NCBI GenBank assembly: GCA_963965975.1
Contig: OZ014411.1
Span: forward strand, 22,720,249-22,784,248
From: Xestospongia bergquistia
Lineage: Eukaryota; Porifera; Demospongiae; Haplosclerida; Petrosiidae
Direction of reading: 5' to 3'
DNA length: 64,000 nt
Shown here: positions 38,396 to 52,548 of the stretch, piece after piece
How positions within the stretch are numbered: the first letter of the stretch is position 1
Layout of the letters: every line of letters starts with the position of its first letter
Notes under the pieces: generated by a model
The model's database searches: none
Told to the model about the DNA's origin: nothing
The model's input: the letters and a program-made list of their open reading frames with translations, nothing else
Made by a program: the position numbers and the translations under genes

Positions 38396-41300
38396 ATGTC
38401 GGACAGTGAGGAGTCAGCTTATAGCGAGGTATGTTGTTATAAAATAACGTTTTTTGACAATAAATTGTGTAAAGGAACACCATATAACGACTGCATTAAG
38501 ATGCTAGGTATGTAATCTCATATTGAGTGTACTGATTATAACAGTGTTATCTAATTCAATAATTGCTTCACTTCAGTATCACACTATCAATTTTTCTACA
38601 ATTATCTGTGAACCTTTTTAAACTTACTACTAAGGATCTGTCCTCTGGCTCAAACCCCAAAGCTGAAAATCTCACTAGATATCTTAAAATACTAATAAAC
38701 ATATCTTGCTATAGTGCAGATGGTCATACAGTTACTATAAAATTAATAATGACATTAGTAATGAGTTGTATTTCAGTGTTCAGCCATTTTGTCATCATCG
38801 TAACTACTATAAACTATGTACATGTATTATATTGTAAATATTATGTATTATAAAGGAAGAGGAAGAAGTGGAAGAAGAAGTAGAAGATGACTTTGATGAT
38901 GATGATGAAGAAGAGCAAGAATACAAGCAACATAAGAAACGTCCAAGATCAGAGTTTATCCAAGAAGAAGCAGGTAAGATACTTTTAGCTTGTTCTTTTA
39001 TTATGTTTGAATGCTGACCATATCTCTGATTAAATTGGAATATGAGTCAATTTCTTTTAAATGTAATCATGTCTGGTGGTATGATAATGATTGTAATCAA
39101 ACTTGTACATTGTTGGTGTACTCAATTGTGTAGAAAACAGACTGACAGTGTAAACCTACATATTTTTTTACTAATCACTGTTCCAATATTTTTGTCACAT
39201 CAGGGATTAGTAAACATCACTTCATCCACAATTTATTTATATTTACTAAGCTAAAACTTTCATTTTTAATCCTTTTCAATATACAAAAGTCTTCACTCTC
39301 CAGTCTTTGAATTTAGCCTGACTTTGTAACAACTAGTATTTGAAAATGTGCAGGAGCCTTGGTTTCAGAATATACATGAATTAGTTTCTGACAGTGGTAG
39401 ACAAAACCTTGAAATAGCAGACTTGTTTGGGACAAATGTTATAGTGGAATACTAACAGAGATAGAGTACAGATTTTAAAACATATAGTCGCAATAGAGCT
39501 ACTTGCAGGTATGGATGGTTTTGTAGGAGGGGGATCATCCATTATGCCTGAAGAGTATGGAGGAACTCAACTTTGGTCAGTACAGCTGCATATAAGCTAC
39601 GTGTGTTTTGCTAAGTTGAGTTTGTTGAGGAAGAACTCCCACATAAGGAGCTAAAACCCTTATGTGTGTCATTGACAATTTGAATTGTATCTGCTGGATG
39701 CTAGAATAGGAGGATCTATTGTAGAATAGTAACTAGTAGTCTTCTACAAATGATGCAAACATGTACTTGGGTTGTTTAGAAACAATTCAAGCATGTTGAC
39801 AAACTGCTAAGACCAGATCTGTAACACAAGTTTACTGAGATCTGGGGATGTCTTGTAGAGCATGAATGTCTTTTCGACAGGTTATATTTGTTAATCTTTG
39901 TGCCAGGTGTCGCTGAACTACTGGTAGCTGTAAGTTAATGGGATGACCTTCAGTTCAGTGCCCTCTCTAGTAATATGATATCTTTAAATATGATAATATG
40001 TATTGAATATCAGTGTATTCAGTCTTCAATTAGAGATTGACAGATCACAATGATTTGACTTTACAAATACTACGAATAAATGTTACCTTTCTTGCCTCGA
40101 CTGTTTTAAGTTGTATCAAATGCTATTAAACTTGAAGGTAATGACTATTCTCTGTTGGTTGAGTTTTTTTAACCACTACCAACTGTTACATTCTACTACT
40201 GTCTAATATGTGATCTCTAAAATGTCATAGATGTACCCCTCTTATCTGATAGACTTATTTTAATTCATGTTAGAAATGCTATCAGTAAGAGTAGCCCTCC
40301 TCTTGTTGATAGATTCAAAGGTTGACTTTGTAGCATTGGATTTTTTGACAAAAACTGCTAACTTTCTGTTTAGTACCAAAATGGTTGCTATCATTGTTTC
40401 ACGACCCTGCAGCTTAACCAGAAGTATCATTTCAGAGAATATGGTGTTATATACAGTAATGTATGTGTTTATATGACTTCAGTTTTTAATGTAGAAGAAA
40501 TGTTAGTTTTATCAAGTATGTACATACACATGTAGTTTGTGCCATTTGCAACAAGTTTTGTTGGAAATACAACATTTTATGTATTATGGGCAATGATGAT
40601 GTTGATATTCTATTGTTAGTGATGACAATAGTCCTAACTGTACTAGTTAGAATTGTCACTAATGAACAAATAGTTGTCATGGTTACTCTGAGCTCATTGT
40701 TGCACACTGTTATTCAATATTAGTGTTAGATTGACTATAATTGATAGTTAAATAAAGTTAACATTTCTTAAGTCATGACTAGGTAAATAAAACATTATAA
40801 AAATAAAATATAATAACAATCAATTGTCATTTCTGTGTTCTCCGAGATAAATGCAGGCTTTCCTTTGTAGATTACAATAAAAGTCTTTGAAGGAGGTATA
40901 GACTCTATTGTGACTTTAGCCATTCAGTGAGCAAGTTCTCTTATGAGCTCTAGTGACTTTGAGTTATAGATTGTATTACAAATATTGGCTGTACATCTCT
41001 CTTTGTAATATCTTAGTCCTAGCTACTATAACTTTCTCTTAATTTTTATTTCTTAAATAAGCAAAAAAGGCCAACAATTTCTTAGGAATCAATTTAAATC
41101 TTTGTTATTATTATGTTTGAAAGTACATCTATTTTCTAACAAACCCTTGTAATCTTGTTATTCTCATTGTTATGCACATACATATACAAGTATATTGGTT
41201 GTCATGATCAATAGAATGATCTTTAATGGCTTAACATTTAATCATGTTGTCATGGCAACTTATAAATAATGTTAGTAATTGACTTAGCAATGTCAGCATC

Positions 41301-44300
41301 ATACCATATATAGTAAGCACGGACACATTTTTAAATAGTAGTATGAATATGTTTGATATAGTGATTCCTGACACCCCACAATAGCTCTGTGATTGATGTG
41401 GTATAAATTGTGTTGACAATGCTGATCTTGTTATCTGATCCAGGACCACTAATTTGACCAACATACTTGGTCCGGAGGTTCCTGGTTATCGTACTTACCT
41501 GGCCTACTAATACATTTGTATTAGAGGGCGCAATTTTTGAGTGTTGGGTTCTCTATGAACCCTACATTCACTACAGAAAATAAAACATATCAATGTTACT
41601 GATTGAATTGAATATTTGGGGTGTGGTCTTTATATTATGTGGGATAATAATATTTAATTCTGTGTGACACTAGACACTCTATGTATTGTTGTTAATTTGG
41701 TATTAGAGATTATACCAGCTGCTACATCTGCCTTAAAAATTATGCTCTGTGTATTAATATAAAGTTTAAGTATTAACAAAGATGAGTAATCTACAATAAT
41801 TCATCAAAAAAGAAGGAATTGACATGTTTTTTTTTGCAAATTTGTCTGTACAAAGTTGTTATGTCATCATGAAAGTTCTTTAACTACCTCATGAATTCTA
41901 ACAACTACCTTTCAAAGTGCTTTTTAGAGATATATATTCATAAATCCCACCAGAAATTGATTTTAAATGGTTCCAAATAAGTTTCAGAAGTTGTAGTAGT
42001 ATCAAAAATCAAGATATTTAATGTTAAAAGATACTAGGAATTTATATCAAATATCTTAACAATAGTCATAACAGTTAGCTTTCTTTTGAAAGTTTATTAT
42101 AATTTATAAAGTAGGAAATTTATATCAAAGAATTTTCTACTTCAGAACAACTGTTAATGTTGTTTGTATTATCTAAAGACTTTTTTGTTTTCCACTTGAA
42201 CAATTTGCTACTTTCCAATTGTTTATATTTTTAGTTACAAACAACACAGTTTAATTTTTATTATGATCAGCTCTATTCAAATAAGCTATGCTTTAAAACA
42301 AAGGCTGTTCTTCTTTTTCAAAATCCTTTTTATAACTAATTTTAATCATTTGTTTGTGAGGATAATCATTTGTTATTTTATTATATTTTTAGAGGAGACA
42401 GATGACGAAGAAGAAGAAGGTTATGAAGAAGAGGAAGCTGACTTCAAAAAATTCATTGAAAGATCTGAAAACAGTAAGTAACTAGTACAATTATTAACTG
42501 TCTGTATTACAATATATTATAATATCATCGTAACATGTACATGTATGTATTTTTGTAATACTAGTATGTGTATACACTATACAGCACTAGTAATATACTG
42601 TTGCTCTATATACATGTATATGAGATATTTATTCCATGTTATTAGAAATTTATGAGGAACCTAGTATTACTCATCGACGTAAACTGATGTTGGGAGAAAA
42701 TGAAGACGAAATGGTGGAATATTTTAAATCACGATACGCTTCTCAGTCTGCAAGGTAAGGAACATCTTGGAATGTAAAGATACATATATTTTTGTTTTTA
42801 TGTGTTGCTATATCTATTTATATACATATCATAAGTACATGTAATAAATGTGTTGTGTACATTCTTAGTATTAGGCAGATGAGTTATACTTGTTATTTAC
42901 ATGTACATGTAAATATTGTTATAAATACATGTATTTTGTTGTAGTTTGGATGACCTCGAAGAACAACCACAAGAAATTGTTCAACAGAGTCTGTTACCTG
43001 GAGTGAAGTGAGTTTACCATTCATATATTTATCTTTTGTATTTATTATTTCTCTCTTTTAGAGACCCTAATTTGTGGACTGTTAAGTGTCGAGTAAGTTA
43101 GACTACATATACATGTACTGTTATAATATTATATATATATAATATATATTCAGGAGCCCATAAAATTGCAGGGTAGGAATACATGAATATAATTATTTTT
43201 CATCTTTTTACAACTCTTAGAGGTGTTACTATAGTCTATTTGTGTTCACCTTGCTGATAAAAAAATTATCATAACTTTCTAATAACTCAACCAAATTCAA
43301 AATTTCAAAATCAAGCTGTCTCCTGAGAACCATCCAGTTCTTTTGGCGTCATTATTTATATGATAGGACCCATAAGAACAAGATTTATTGTACTTTCCAT
43401 AAGCAAAGTATAGGAGATGCCATTGACCACGAGGAATGTGATCTTGTGAATTTCATTAATTGATAAAATAGCTACCGCTTGAAGTGAAAAACCAGTATGG
43501 TCAGAAATTCATTCTAACTGTAAAACTTTAATCATATAGATTAAAAGTACTATACTACTGTAGCTAAAAAATTTGTTCTTACAAGAAAAGAAAATCAACT
43601 CTATACACGCTGGGTTTTATTTTCATGTGATATAAGAATAATACCACAAGTATTTAATTTATGATCTGTTGTATGTGTTATGTATACTACTTATACCCAC
43701 TACTAATTTCTGGCAGCAAGGTGAACGCAAATAGACTATAATTTAAGACCACTTGGGAAGCCACACCCACACACTTGTAAGTCACGGACTATTTCAAAAT
43801 CAAAGTTTTGTTGACAAGAAAATGAAAGAGCTAGTTGCTAAGATACAGAAAAAACTCAAGAAGACATTTTAAAGAAATTTTGGCAGCTATGCATACAGAT
43901 ATTTTAGTAGTAGTACTAATGGCCATGTTCGTTTGTTTATGGATATAGCTTCGTGAGTGGTTTAAAAGTAGTAACAGCTCTAAGATTTGCAGAAACGTTT
44001 AAATGAGTATTTTATGAACAACTATTACATTATAATATATGTAGGTTGTGTAGTAATTTATTGCTGTTTGTGTTAATGTTATTAGAACTTACTATGCACA
44101 AAGTTACCATAGACATGTTACATGTATAACTATTAGTATTATTGTTCATACTTTTATTATTTATAGATTGGTACTGAAAAAGAGACAGTTATGACTCTTA
44201 TTAGAAAGTTCATCTCTCTACAAACATCAGATACAGTAAGAATTGTTTTTAAGTTAATGCACATTGTGTTACTGTGATACATTAGCACTGATCACTGGTA

Positions 44301-47086
44301 GGGCAGTGGCAGTTAAATATTATCACTGGTAGAGCAGGGTTAAATATTATCACTGGTAGGACAAGGTTAAATATTATCACTGGTAGGACAGGGTTAAATA
44401 TTATCACTGGTAGAGCAGGGTTAAATATTATCACTGGTAGGACAAGGTTAAATATTATCACTGGTAGAGCAGGGTTAAATATTATCACTGGCAGGACAGG
44501 GTTAAATATTATCACCGGTAGGACAGGGTTAAATATTATCACTGGTAGGACAAGGTTAAATATTATCACTGGTAGGGCAGGGTTAAATATTATCACTGGT
44601 AGGACAGGGTTAAATATTATCTTTAGAGTTCGTTTTTCCAAGGACATTTCACTTGACAATGTTTATAACAACAGTTATTATCAAAAAAGTTATATATATT
44701 TTCGGACACCCTAAACTCTAAATAGACTCATGTTTATAAAAATTATGATGAGTTTTCCATTAATTGTATATTGACATGTAGGTACATAATAATTTGAATT
44801 AAGCTACTAATCACAGTGACTTTACTATTCACATAAACAAAGATTTTACAGGAGGAGCCTTGTCCCTTACTTGAGCAGTACCATTGATTTAGTGCCCTTG
44901 TTATATTCTTTACAGTCTTTGTCCTCTATCTCAGATGTTTGAATCAATATTTACGTGATTTTTCTATATTACATATATCTTTCTTATTTCTTTCTCTCCT
45001 TAGCCATTACAAATTAAAAGTGCTATTGCTGTGGAAGGTCTTAAAGGCTACATATATATTGAGGCTTACAAACAACAGCATGTCAAGCAGGTAATAATTA
45101 CATTCTGCATCCCTAGTGCTACCTACTTTTGGTTTAGACAATATTCCATATATTGTTGAGTTGCTGTTATTAGACTCTCTCTCTCTTACATACAGGCTAT
45201 TGAAGATATAGGTAATTTAGCATTAGGTAAATGGCAACAGATGATGGTCCCTGTCAATGAGATGACAGACGTATTAAGAGTTGTTAAAGATGCTGCCACT
45301 AGTCGTCTTAAACAAGGATCTTGGGTCAGAATTAAAAGAGGAATATATCGTGATGATGTTGCTCAAGTAAGAAGCATCATTAAATATAAAATAGACATTA
45401 TGTACATAAATATATGTCATTGTCTGTAATACAGTCTAGTACTGTAGCTAAATTAATGCAGTTACTAACTTACTACACATGTAATGACAGTATAGGTTAG
45501 TTGTAATATCTCTTATGCTGTATAAATCAAGAGGGAAAATAAAATGTTAAGTTAGGAGTAGTTCTAGTGTTAAGATTCAAATTTCATGTTCAGAATGTGA
45601 TCCAGGTGTGACACTTTTTCTTTGATAGGTTGACTATGTAGATACATCACGTCACAAAGTTGTCCTAAAAATGTTGCCACGTGTTGACTACTCACGTAAA
45701 AGGGGAGTATTAAAAGATTCTGATGATGATAACAGTCGCAAGAGAAAGAGAACACGACCTCCTGCTAAATTGTTTGACTCTGAAGCAATTAGGTAATTGT
45801 TGATCTATAGAGAAAATTAGTTTTCTCAAATATTTTCCTCTTAAACCAATAAATGGGAAATGTTCTCGCTGACAACGAGATGAGTTATGTTTGTATTATA
45901 CTCTATTATATCAGACACAAGCCTTCTATAAGAGATTTACATTTATATGCTTACATGTCCATAAATAGAAATGAAATGTGAATTTCTTTATAAATAATCA
46001 CACTTATGTGATGGTAGTCATGTTTATTGTAGGGAACTAGGCGGAGAGATTACTCATGATGGTGACTTTTTGGTGTTTGAAGGCAGTCATTTTCGAAATG
46101 GTTTTATGTACAAACAATTTGGAATGAATGCTATTGTGAGTTCTCATACAATTGTTATAATATAACATAAACAAGTAGAACCTGAACAATTACACATGTA
46201 CATGTATTTTTAAATGTTTTATACTATACATGTTATTATAGATCTTTGAAGGTGTCAAGCCAACGCTAGGAGAATTAGAAAAGTTTGAAGCGACACCTGA
46301 GGAAGTTGAAGTCGAAGGTATATTATATTCATATACATATTAGTATGTTCTTTAGTGAAAAATGAATTAGGATTGTATTATAGTGGTAACTGTTGAAGTT
46401 TGTAGTCAGTATTCAGGCCTTAACTATCAATTGTAATCCCTAACTTGAAACATTACCTTAATGAATTATTTATAAATACATGTACAATGTATCAATTGAC
46501 AAGTGAATGGTGCTGCAAAATCTCAACTTAGTTTATGTGGTTCAGTCATGCTTAGGAATGCGATAATCGTGTTACTGGAGCCTATGATCAGTTATGTTCA
46601 CAGCGAAAATGTTTACTTGATGTTTTGTGATGCAATAAACCTGAAGAAAGGAAAAAGCAGATATATTTAAAACAATTAAAAGATGTGATATCTAGAGCAG
46701 TGTGAAGGTGAATAAGATCAAAGACTAAGTTAGAAGTTAGGTATACAGAAATTATGCTACAGATGATAAAGTTTATTCATGGACAGACTAAGAGATCAAA
46801 GGAGCATTTGTCAATAAATCTAGCCTACCATTGCACAAGCCAAACTCTGTGTATCCATGTATTCCTAGTATATAGTGATGCATATATATCCTCTTCTAGT
46901 TAGTGGTAGTAGTGCTGGATCAGCAGGTCTTCAACCTGGTGATGTTGTTGAAGTGTGTGAAGGTGACCTGATGCATCTTCAAGGAACAGTTCTCTCTGTT
47001 GATGGTGAAACTGTCACTATGATACCAAAACATGAAGACTTACATGTAAGTAACAATTTAAATATTGAAAATTTTATCTCTTACAT

Positions 47087-47140
<54 letters not shown>

Positions 47141-50100
47141 GGATCCACTTGAATTTCAAACTCGTGAACTACGTAAGTTCTTCCAAGTTGGTGATCATGT
47201 AAAGGTCATAGCTGGAAGACATGAAGGAGAGACTGGACTGATAGTTAGAATAGAAAACAATCTAGCTATTTTATTTGCTGATCTGACAATGCATGAGGTA
47301 AATAATGTTAATGTGTAGTAATTTGTTATGTACAATAGTACATGTACATGTACTATTGTACATGTACAATAGTGCGTGTACATGATGTTCCTTTGTAAAG
47401 TACTGTACATAATACACTACTATAAAGTATAAACTACACATGTACATGTTTGTGCATATATTACATACATAACATGTATCCATGTAGATACATGTAGGTT
47501 ATTACTGTCATACTTTATGTTGTTATCTTGTTCTTAGCTTAAAGTACGTCCACGTGATCTTCAGTTATGTCTTGAGACAAGTAGTGGCGTTGATACTACT
47601 GGTCACTATCAATTGGGAGATATGGTCATGTTAGAGTAAGTATATATAGAGTAACACATTACAATGTATAATACCAAAGAATCATTTGTGTTACATAAAT
47701 TTGCTTTTCCCACCAGTTAGGTTTATAGGTAATGTAAATTTAAATAACACTAGTAAGTTTTTGTGTATGTAGATCAATACTACCAGTAGTGCATGAGCGA
47801 TGCAAAGGAGTGTCAAAGTTCCTTAACCAACTGTTGTCAAATCAAGGCTTAGAATATATCTATATATATGGACATAACTGCAAAGTGTTTTGCATTTTAA
47901 TAGCTTCTGGGCTGTAACCTCTTAGTTAGGTGTGCTTTAAATAGATAAATTTAAGAGATGTCAAGAATATAGCCAAGTGACCTTGTGAAGACACAGAAGC
48001 CCCTGCTACACAAAAACAAAGGCTGACTCTGTCAATGGACCCACGAATGACTGAACAGATGGGGCATTCCAGGCTTATTATTGGAGTATGCTCATAACAA
48101 TGTTATATCTTTATTCAGGATTTTATAATAACTACTACATCAGAAAAGAAATTTTTGTCATGGCAAACCTGGGACTTACTCAGACTCATGTATTATGGCT
48201 TTTAAGAACTTATGTGCTGATTTCACTTCTGCTTACCCTGGGTACACAATATATCCAGAACATCTCAATGGTAGTACAGTTAAGACTTCCTTTAGCCAGG
48301 TCACCTCAGGCCGATTATCATCACTGAACTATACTACTGCCAGAGGTGCAGTTATAATTAGAGGACGTGTTCATGGCAAGCTGAGGCATCACCATTGCTC
48401 TGTCACATATTTAACAGTACTTATGCTACTTAAGTGTATTTTCCTTATATGGAATAATCCCTGACCGTGTTTCAACAATGGTTAGAATACAAGTATAATG
48501 GCAGTTGGACACTCCTTCGCGACACTCATGCACTCCTGATAGTGACTGATACTACTAATGATTTTGTTTTATATTAATCTCTTATAGTCAACAAACAGTT
48601 GGTGTTATTATCCGTATGGAAAAAGAAACATTTAAAGTTCTCACTCAACATGGTAAAGAGATCAGTGTCAAACAGCATGCTGTACAGCCTAGAAAAACAA
48701 GAGCTGTGGCACTTGACTGTCATCAGGTTAGACATGTTACTAAACCTACAATGTATAATATATTGTAGTATTATCACCAATTTGTGAAAGCTACTTGTAA
48801 TAATAATTGAATCAATGATGTTAAATTTTTACTAATTTTGTTTACTTTTTTTGTCAGAACTCTATCACTGCTCGAGACATTGTTAGAGTTAGTAAAGGAG
48901 CTCACATTGTAAGTATACCTATCACGTACACTTAGCACTTCCCACTATTTGCCTGCATCTCTAGTGAAGATTAATTTATATACTTTGTTATGGCATAAGT
49001 ACCAGTCACTTATAGTAGTTAGTATTAGAGGGAGTGATAGATTCTATACCAATTTTTGGAATGATATTCTTATCCTTTCTATGAATATTGATAAAATATA
49101 TTTTTCATTAACTATTTCACTTACTGCTATATTTTTTAGGGCAAACAAGGCGAGATCAAGCATGTATATCGAGGATATGTTTTTATACATGCTCGTAATA
49201 TTATTGAAAATGGTGGCATTATTGTGACACGCTCAAAAGACCTTGAATTAGCTGGTAATACTAGCAATGTAAGTAAATGTCCAGTATAGTTGTAGCCATA
49301 TGGTCATGTACTCTGATGTTACAAATTTAAATTTGTACTAACCATCATCTATATAATAATTATCTAATATATGATGTCTTGATATTATGCTTACATGTTA
49401 TGGAAAATCCTATTTGATTTTGTTGTTTTGATAGGCCCAAGCTCTTACAGGATTTCAGAGTCCACGTTTATCTAGTCCTACTCCTCATAGAGGTTAGTCC
49501 AGTACTTCATTTACGAGTCACTGTATCAACTACAGTGTTGTGTTAGTAAACTATAACTAAAACTATTTTAGTAAGCATAGTATAACTAAAATTTTAGTGA
49601 ACATAGAGGTTTATATACCCATGCTTCACTTCACTTACCACACCTATAGGTGTGGTAACTGCTACAGGAAGTGATTAGTGATGCATAATTGATGTGCTAA
49701 GTGATAATGTGTTCACAAGTTTACATAGTTGTCAATGGCACTTGCAAGAAGATAGTAACTACATGTTCTGCACATGACTGAGCACATTGCCATTCGCCAG
49801 TTATAGCAGACTTATAGACGCAAACTTAGAAAGAGAAGTTATGTTTTCAAAAAACAAGAAATATATTGATGTTTAAAATACTTGTGTAAACTTTAACTAA
49901 AACTAAAATAGACCTAACTTTAACTAATATTGTTTAATTTTAGCAACTTTACTAAAACTAAAACTCCTACCAATAGGCTAACTTTACTATAACTATAAAA
50001 ACTAATATGAAAATATGTAATTAAAATAACACTAATTTATTACATGTACAGTTTAATTCAGTAATACCGTAAGGGTACAAATTTTTGAGGGTTTAAATTT

Positions 50101-52517
50101 TCGTGTTTTTTAAATTTTGCTTTATTATTTAAATTTCGTGGGTATTAATTTTCGTGTTTAGTGGGTGTGAAGTATTAATTAATGGGTGTGGTGTCAGACA
50201 CGTGTTGTGAACACAAGCGTGATTTTCCTGAAGTATGGCTACGTATTCCATTGAATCCATGGTGAGAGGGTACTATGTATACAAGAAAATCTGGGAGGCA
50301 GTTGACGGAGAAGTACTTCAGTGTAAAATAGAAAGAAGTAACCCTTTACAGTAGCTGTTATTGACACGCTTTATTGAGATCACGTGATTATGCGTGGGTG
50401 GAATAAAAGTTAAATTTCGTGTTAAAACAACAACCCACGAATATAGCGAAATTAAATCCCCCACGAAAATTTATACCCTTACGGTAGTACATTTACATGT
50501 AAATGCATTGACTATATTATATTGATATACTACTATCAGATAATTTATTTATTATAGGTGGGCGTGGAGGAGGTGGTGGTAGTCGACACATTAGTCGTGA
50601 TACTGGTCTCATTGGCAAGACAGTTAAGATTATACAAGGACCATATAAAGGATATATTGGTATTGTTAAAGATGCCACAGAGAGTACTGCTCGTGTTGAA
50701 CTTCATACAAAATGTCAAACTATATCAGTTGATAAACAAAGACTCAGTGTAGTCACGTAAGCAATACCAAGCATATTAATTGAAAATATTACTAATATAA
50801 ATATAAATGTATCTGTAAATGTTATGTTATGTCTGTCATGCTGAGGAATAAGCAACCAATGTAATAAAAGTAAAATTTAGCATTAGCTTGAGAGGCTTTT
50901 ATTTACCACTTGACTATCTCTTGGTATGAACATTATGTGAATTACATGTCATGTATATTAAAGTTATCAACAACTAATCTTATAATAATTATTTGGGATT
51001 ACATTGTACTGATGTGTTTTAGTCTCATATATACGTTTATGCAAATACCATAGAATGCTGCCCTTAAATAGTGTCCTTCACTCATGTTATCCATACATAA
51101 TGCAGCATCTCTTATTTGCATTCATATTAAGTATATATATAACAGATGTGTTTTATATATGTGTATACAGTTTACTTAAGTACATCTACAAGTATCTGTT
51201 TTTTAATAGTGGGCAAGAAAATGCTGGTATGACATCATCATGGGGACGTACTCCTCAATTTGGACCTAATACTCCAGCATATGGTAGTATGACACCGTCT
51301 TATGGCAGTATGACACCATTACCAGGAGGTGGAGGACGAACACCAATGTATGGTGCACAGACCCCAGTACACGGAGATGGTAAGTACAAAAGTATATAAC
51401 ATGAATATATAGTTATAATAGACAAACTATATTTAATTGTTTAGCATTATTGTACAGTCTGATAGTGTGATTGGATATATATGTACATGTTAACAATGTA
51501 TACATGTACATGTACTTTTAATGGCTGTGTTTCGTTGATTGATACTAAATTGTATTGTTCTGTTTTGTTCTTGTTTATTTCACTCACAGGTGGTCGTACA
51601 CCAAATTATAATCCAGGATTTATGACACCCTCTCATGATCCATCACGTACTCCATTACATGGTGGTAGTGCCTGGGACCCTAGTGTATCTAATACACCAG
51701 CTAGGTAAGTCCATAGAACCCTAGTGTATCTAATAAACCAGCTAGGTAAGTCCATAGAACCCTAGTGTATCTAATAAACCAGCTAGGTAAGTCCATAGAA
51801 CCCTAATGTATCCAGCACACCAGCTAGAAAAGTCCATATGTTACGGAAGACAAAGGCAGACATACAATTTTACTTCGTAATTTCATATCCTGCTTTAATT
51901 TTTCCAAAACATATATATTTTAATTCCAATTCTATTTTTTATCCTTCAATGGAATATTTAACAACTAAAATCCTATATCACCACCATAACTGGAAACATG
52001 TCATTTTGCTCCATTCTAAGAGACACCTTGTGGTGCTTGCACTCTCTGTTTCACTTCATTGAGTGATGGAAAGTAGAATTGGAATTGGAATGTCTGCCTT
52101 CTAGGGTATTTAACACATAGCACACTATGGTAATTAAAATAGAAATTGCTTCACATATGTGACTAATGAAGTGAAGTATACATGATCATGTCAATACATA
52201 TAAATTATTACTACCTGTCATGTAGTACATGAAGGTTTTCTTAGATGCTAAAAATACTCTATTTTTTTTAAATTTAATTTAATTTTTTTCTAATTTTGTA
52301 ATAACACTCTAATTTCTTACTGTATATACATGTGTAAAGTAACTCTAGATAAAAAAATAGTTACATGTTTTAAGTACAGGTACCTTAGTGGTTAGTAATT
52401 AATTATTTTTATTTTGTATAGACAAGATGAATGGTCCAGTTATTATGATAGTTCTGCACCTTCTCCTGGTGTAAGTATATCATGATGTACATGTATATAT
52501 TACATTTCTTGATATTA

Positions 52518-52548
<31 letters not shown>

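Noticed and set aside
39509-39577. Possible extra SPT5 exon with a good acceptor and Gly-rich frame
   Set aside because: It would enter in the right phase but leave in phase 2, and the next exon needs phase 1. Known SPT5 proteins have no matching segment.
44282-44659. 125-codon repetitive minus-strand frame
   Set aside because: Produced by the 27-bp minisatellite in SPT5 intron 7; no start context, no homology and no splice partners.
47271-47483. Minus-strand frames rich in Cys, Thr and Tyr around 47.2-47.5 kb
   Set aside because: Come from palindromic TACATGTACATG repeats next to SPT5 exon 14; low complexity.
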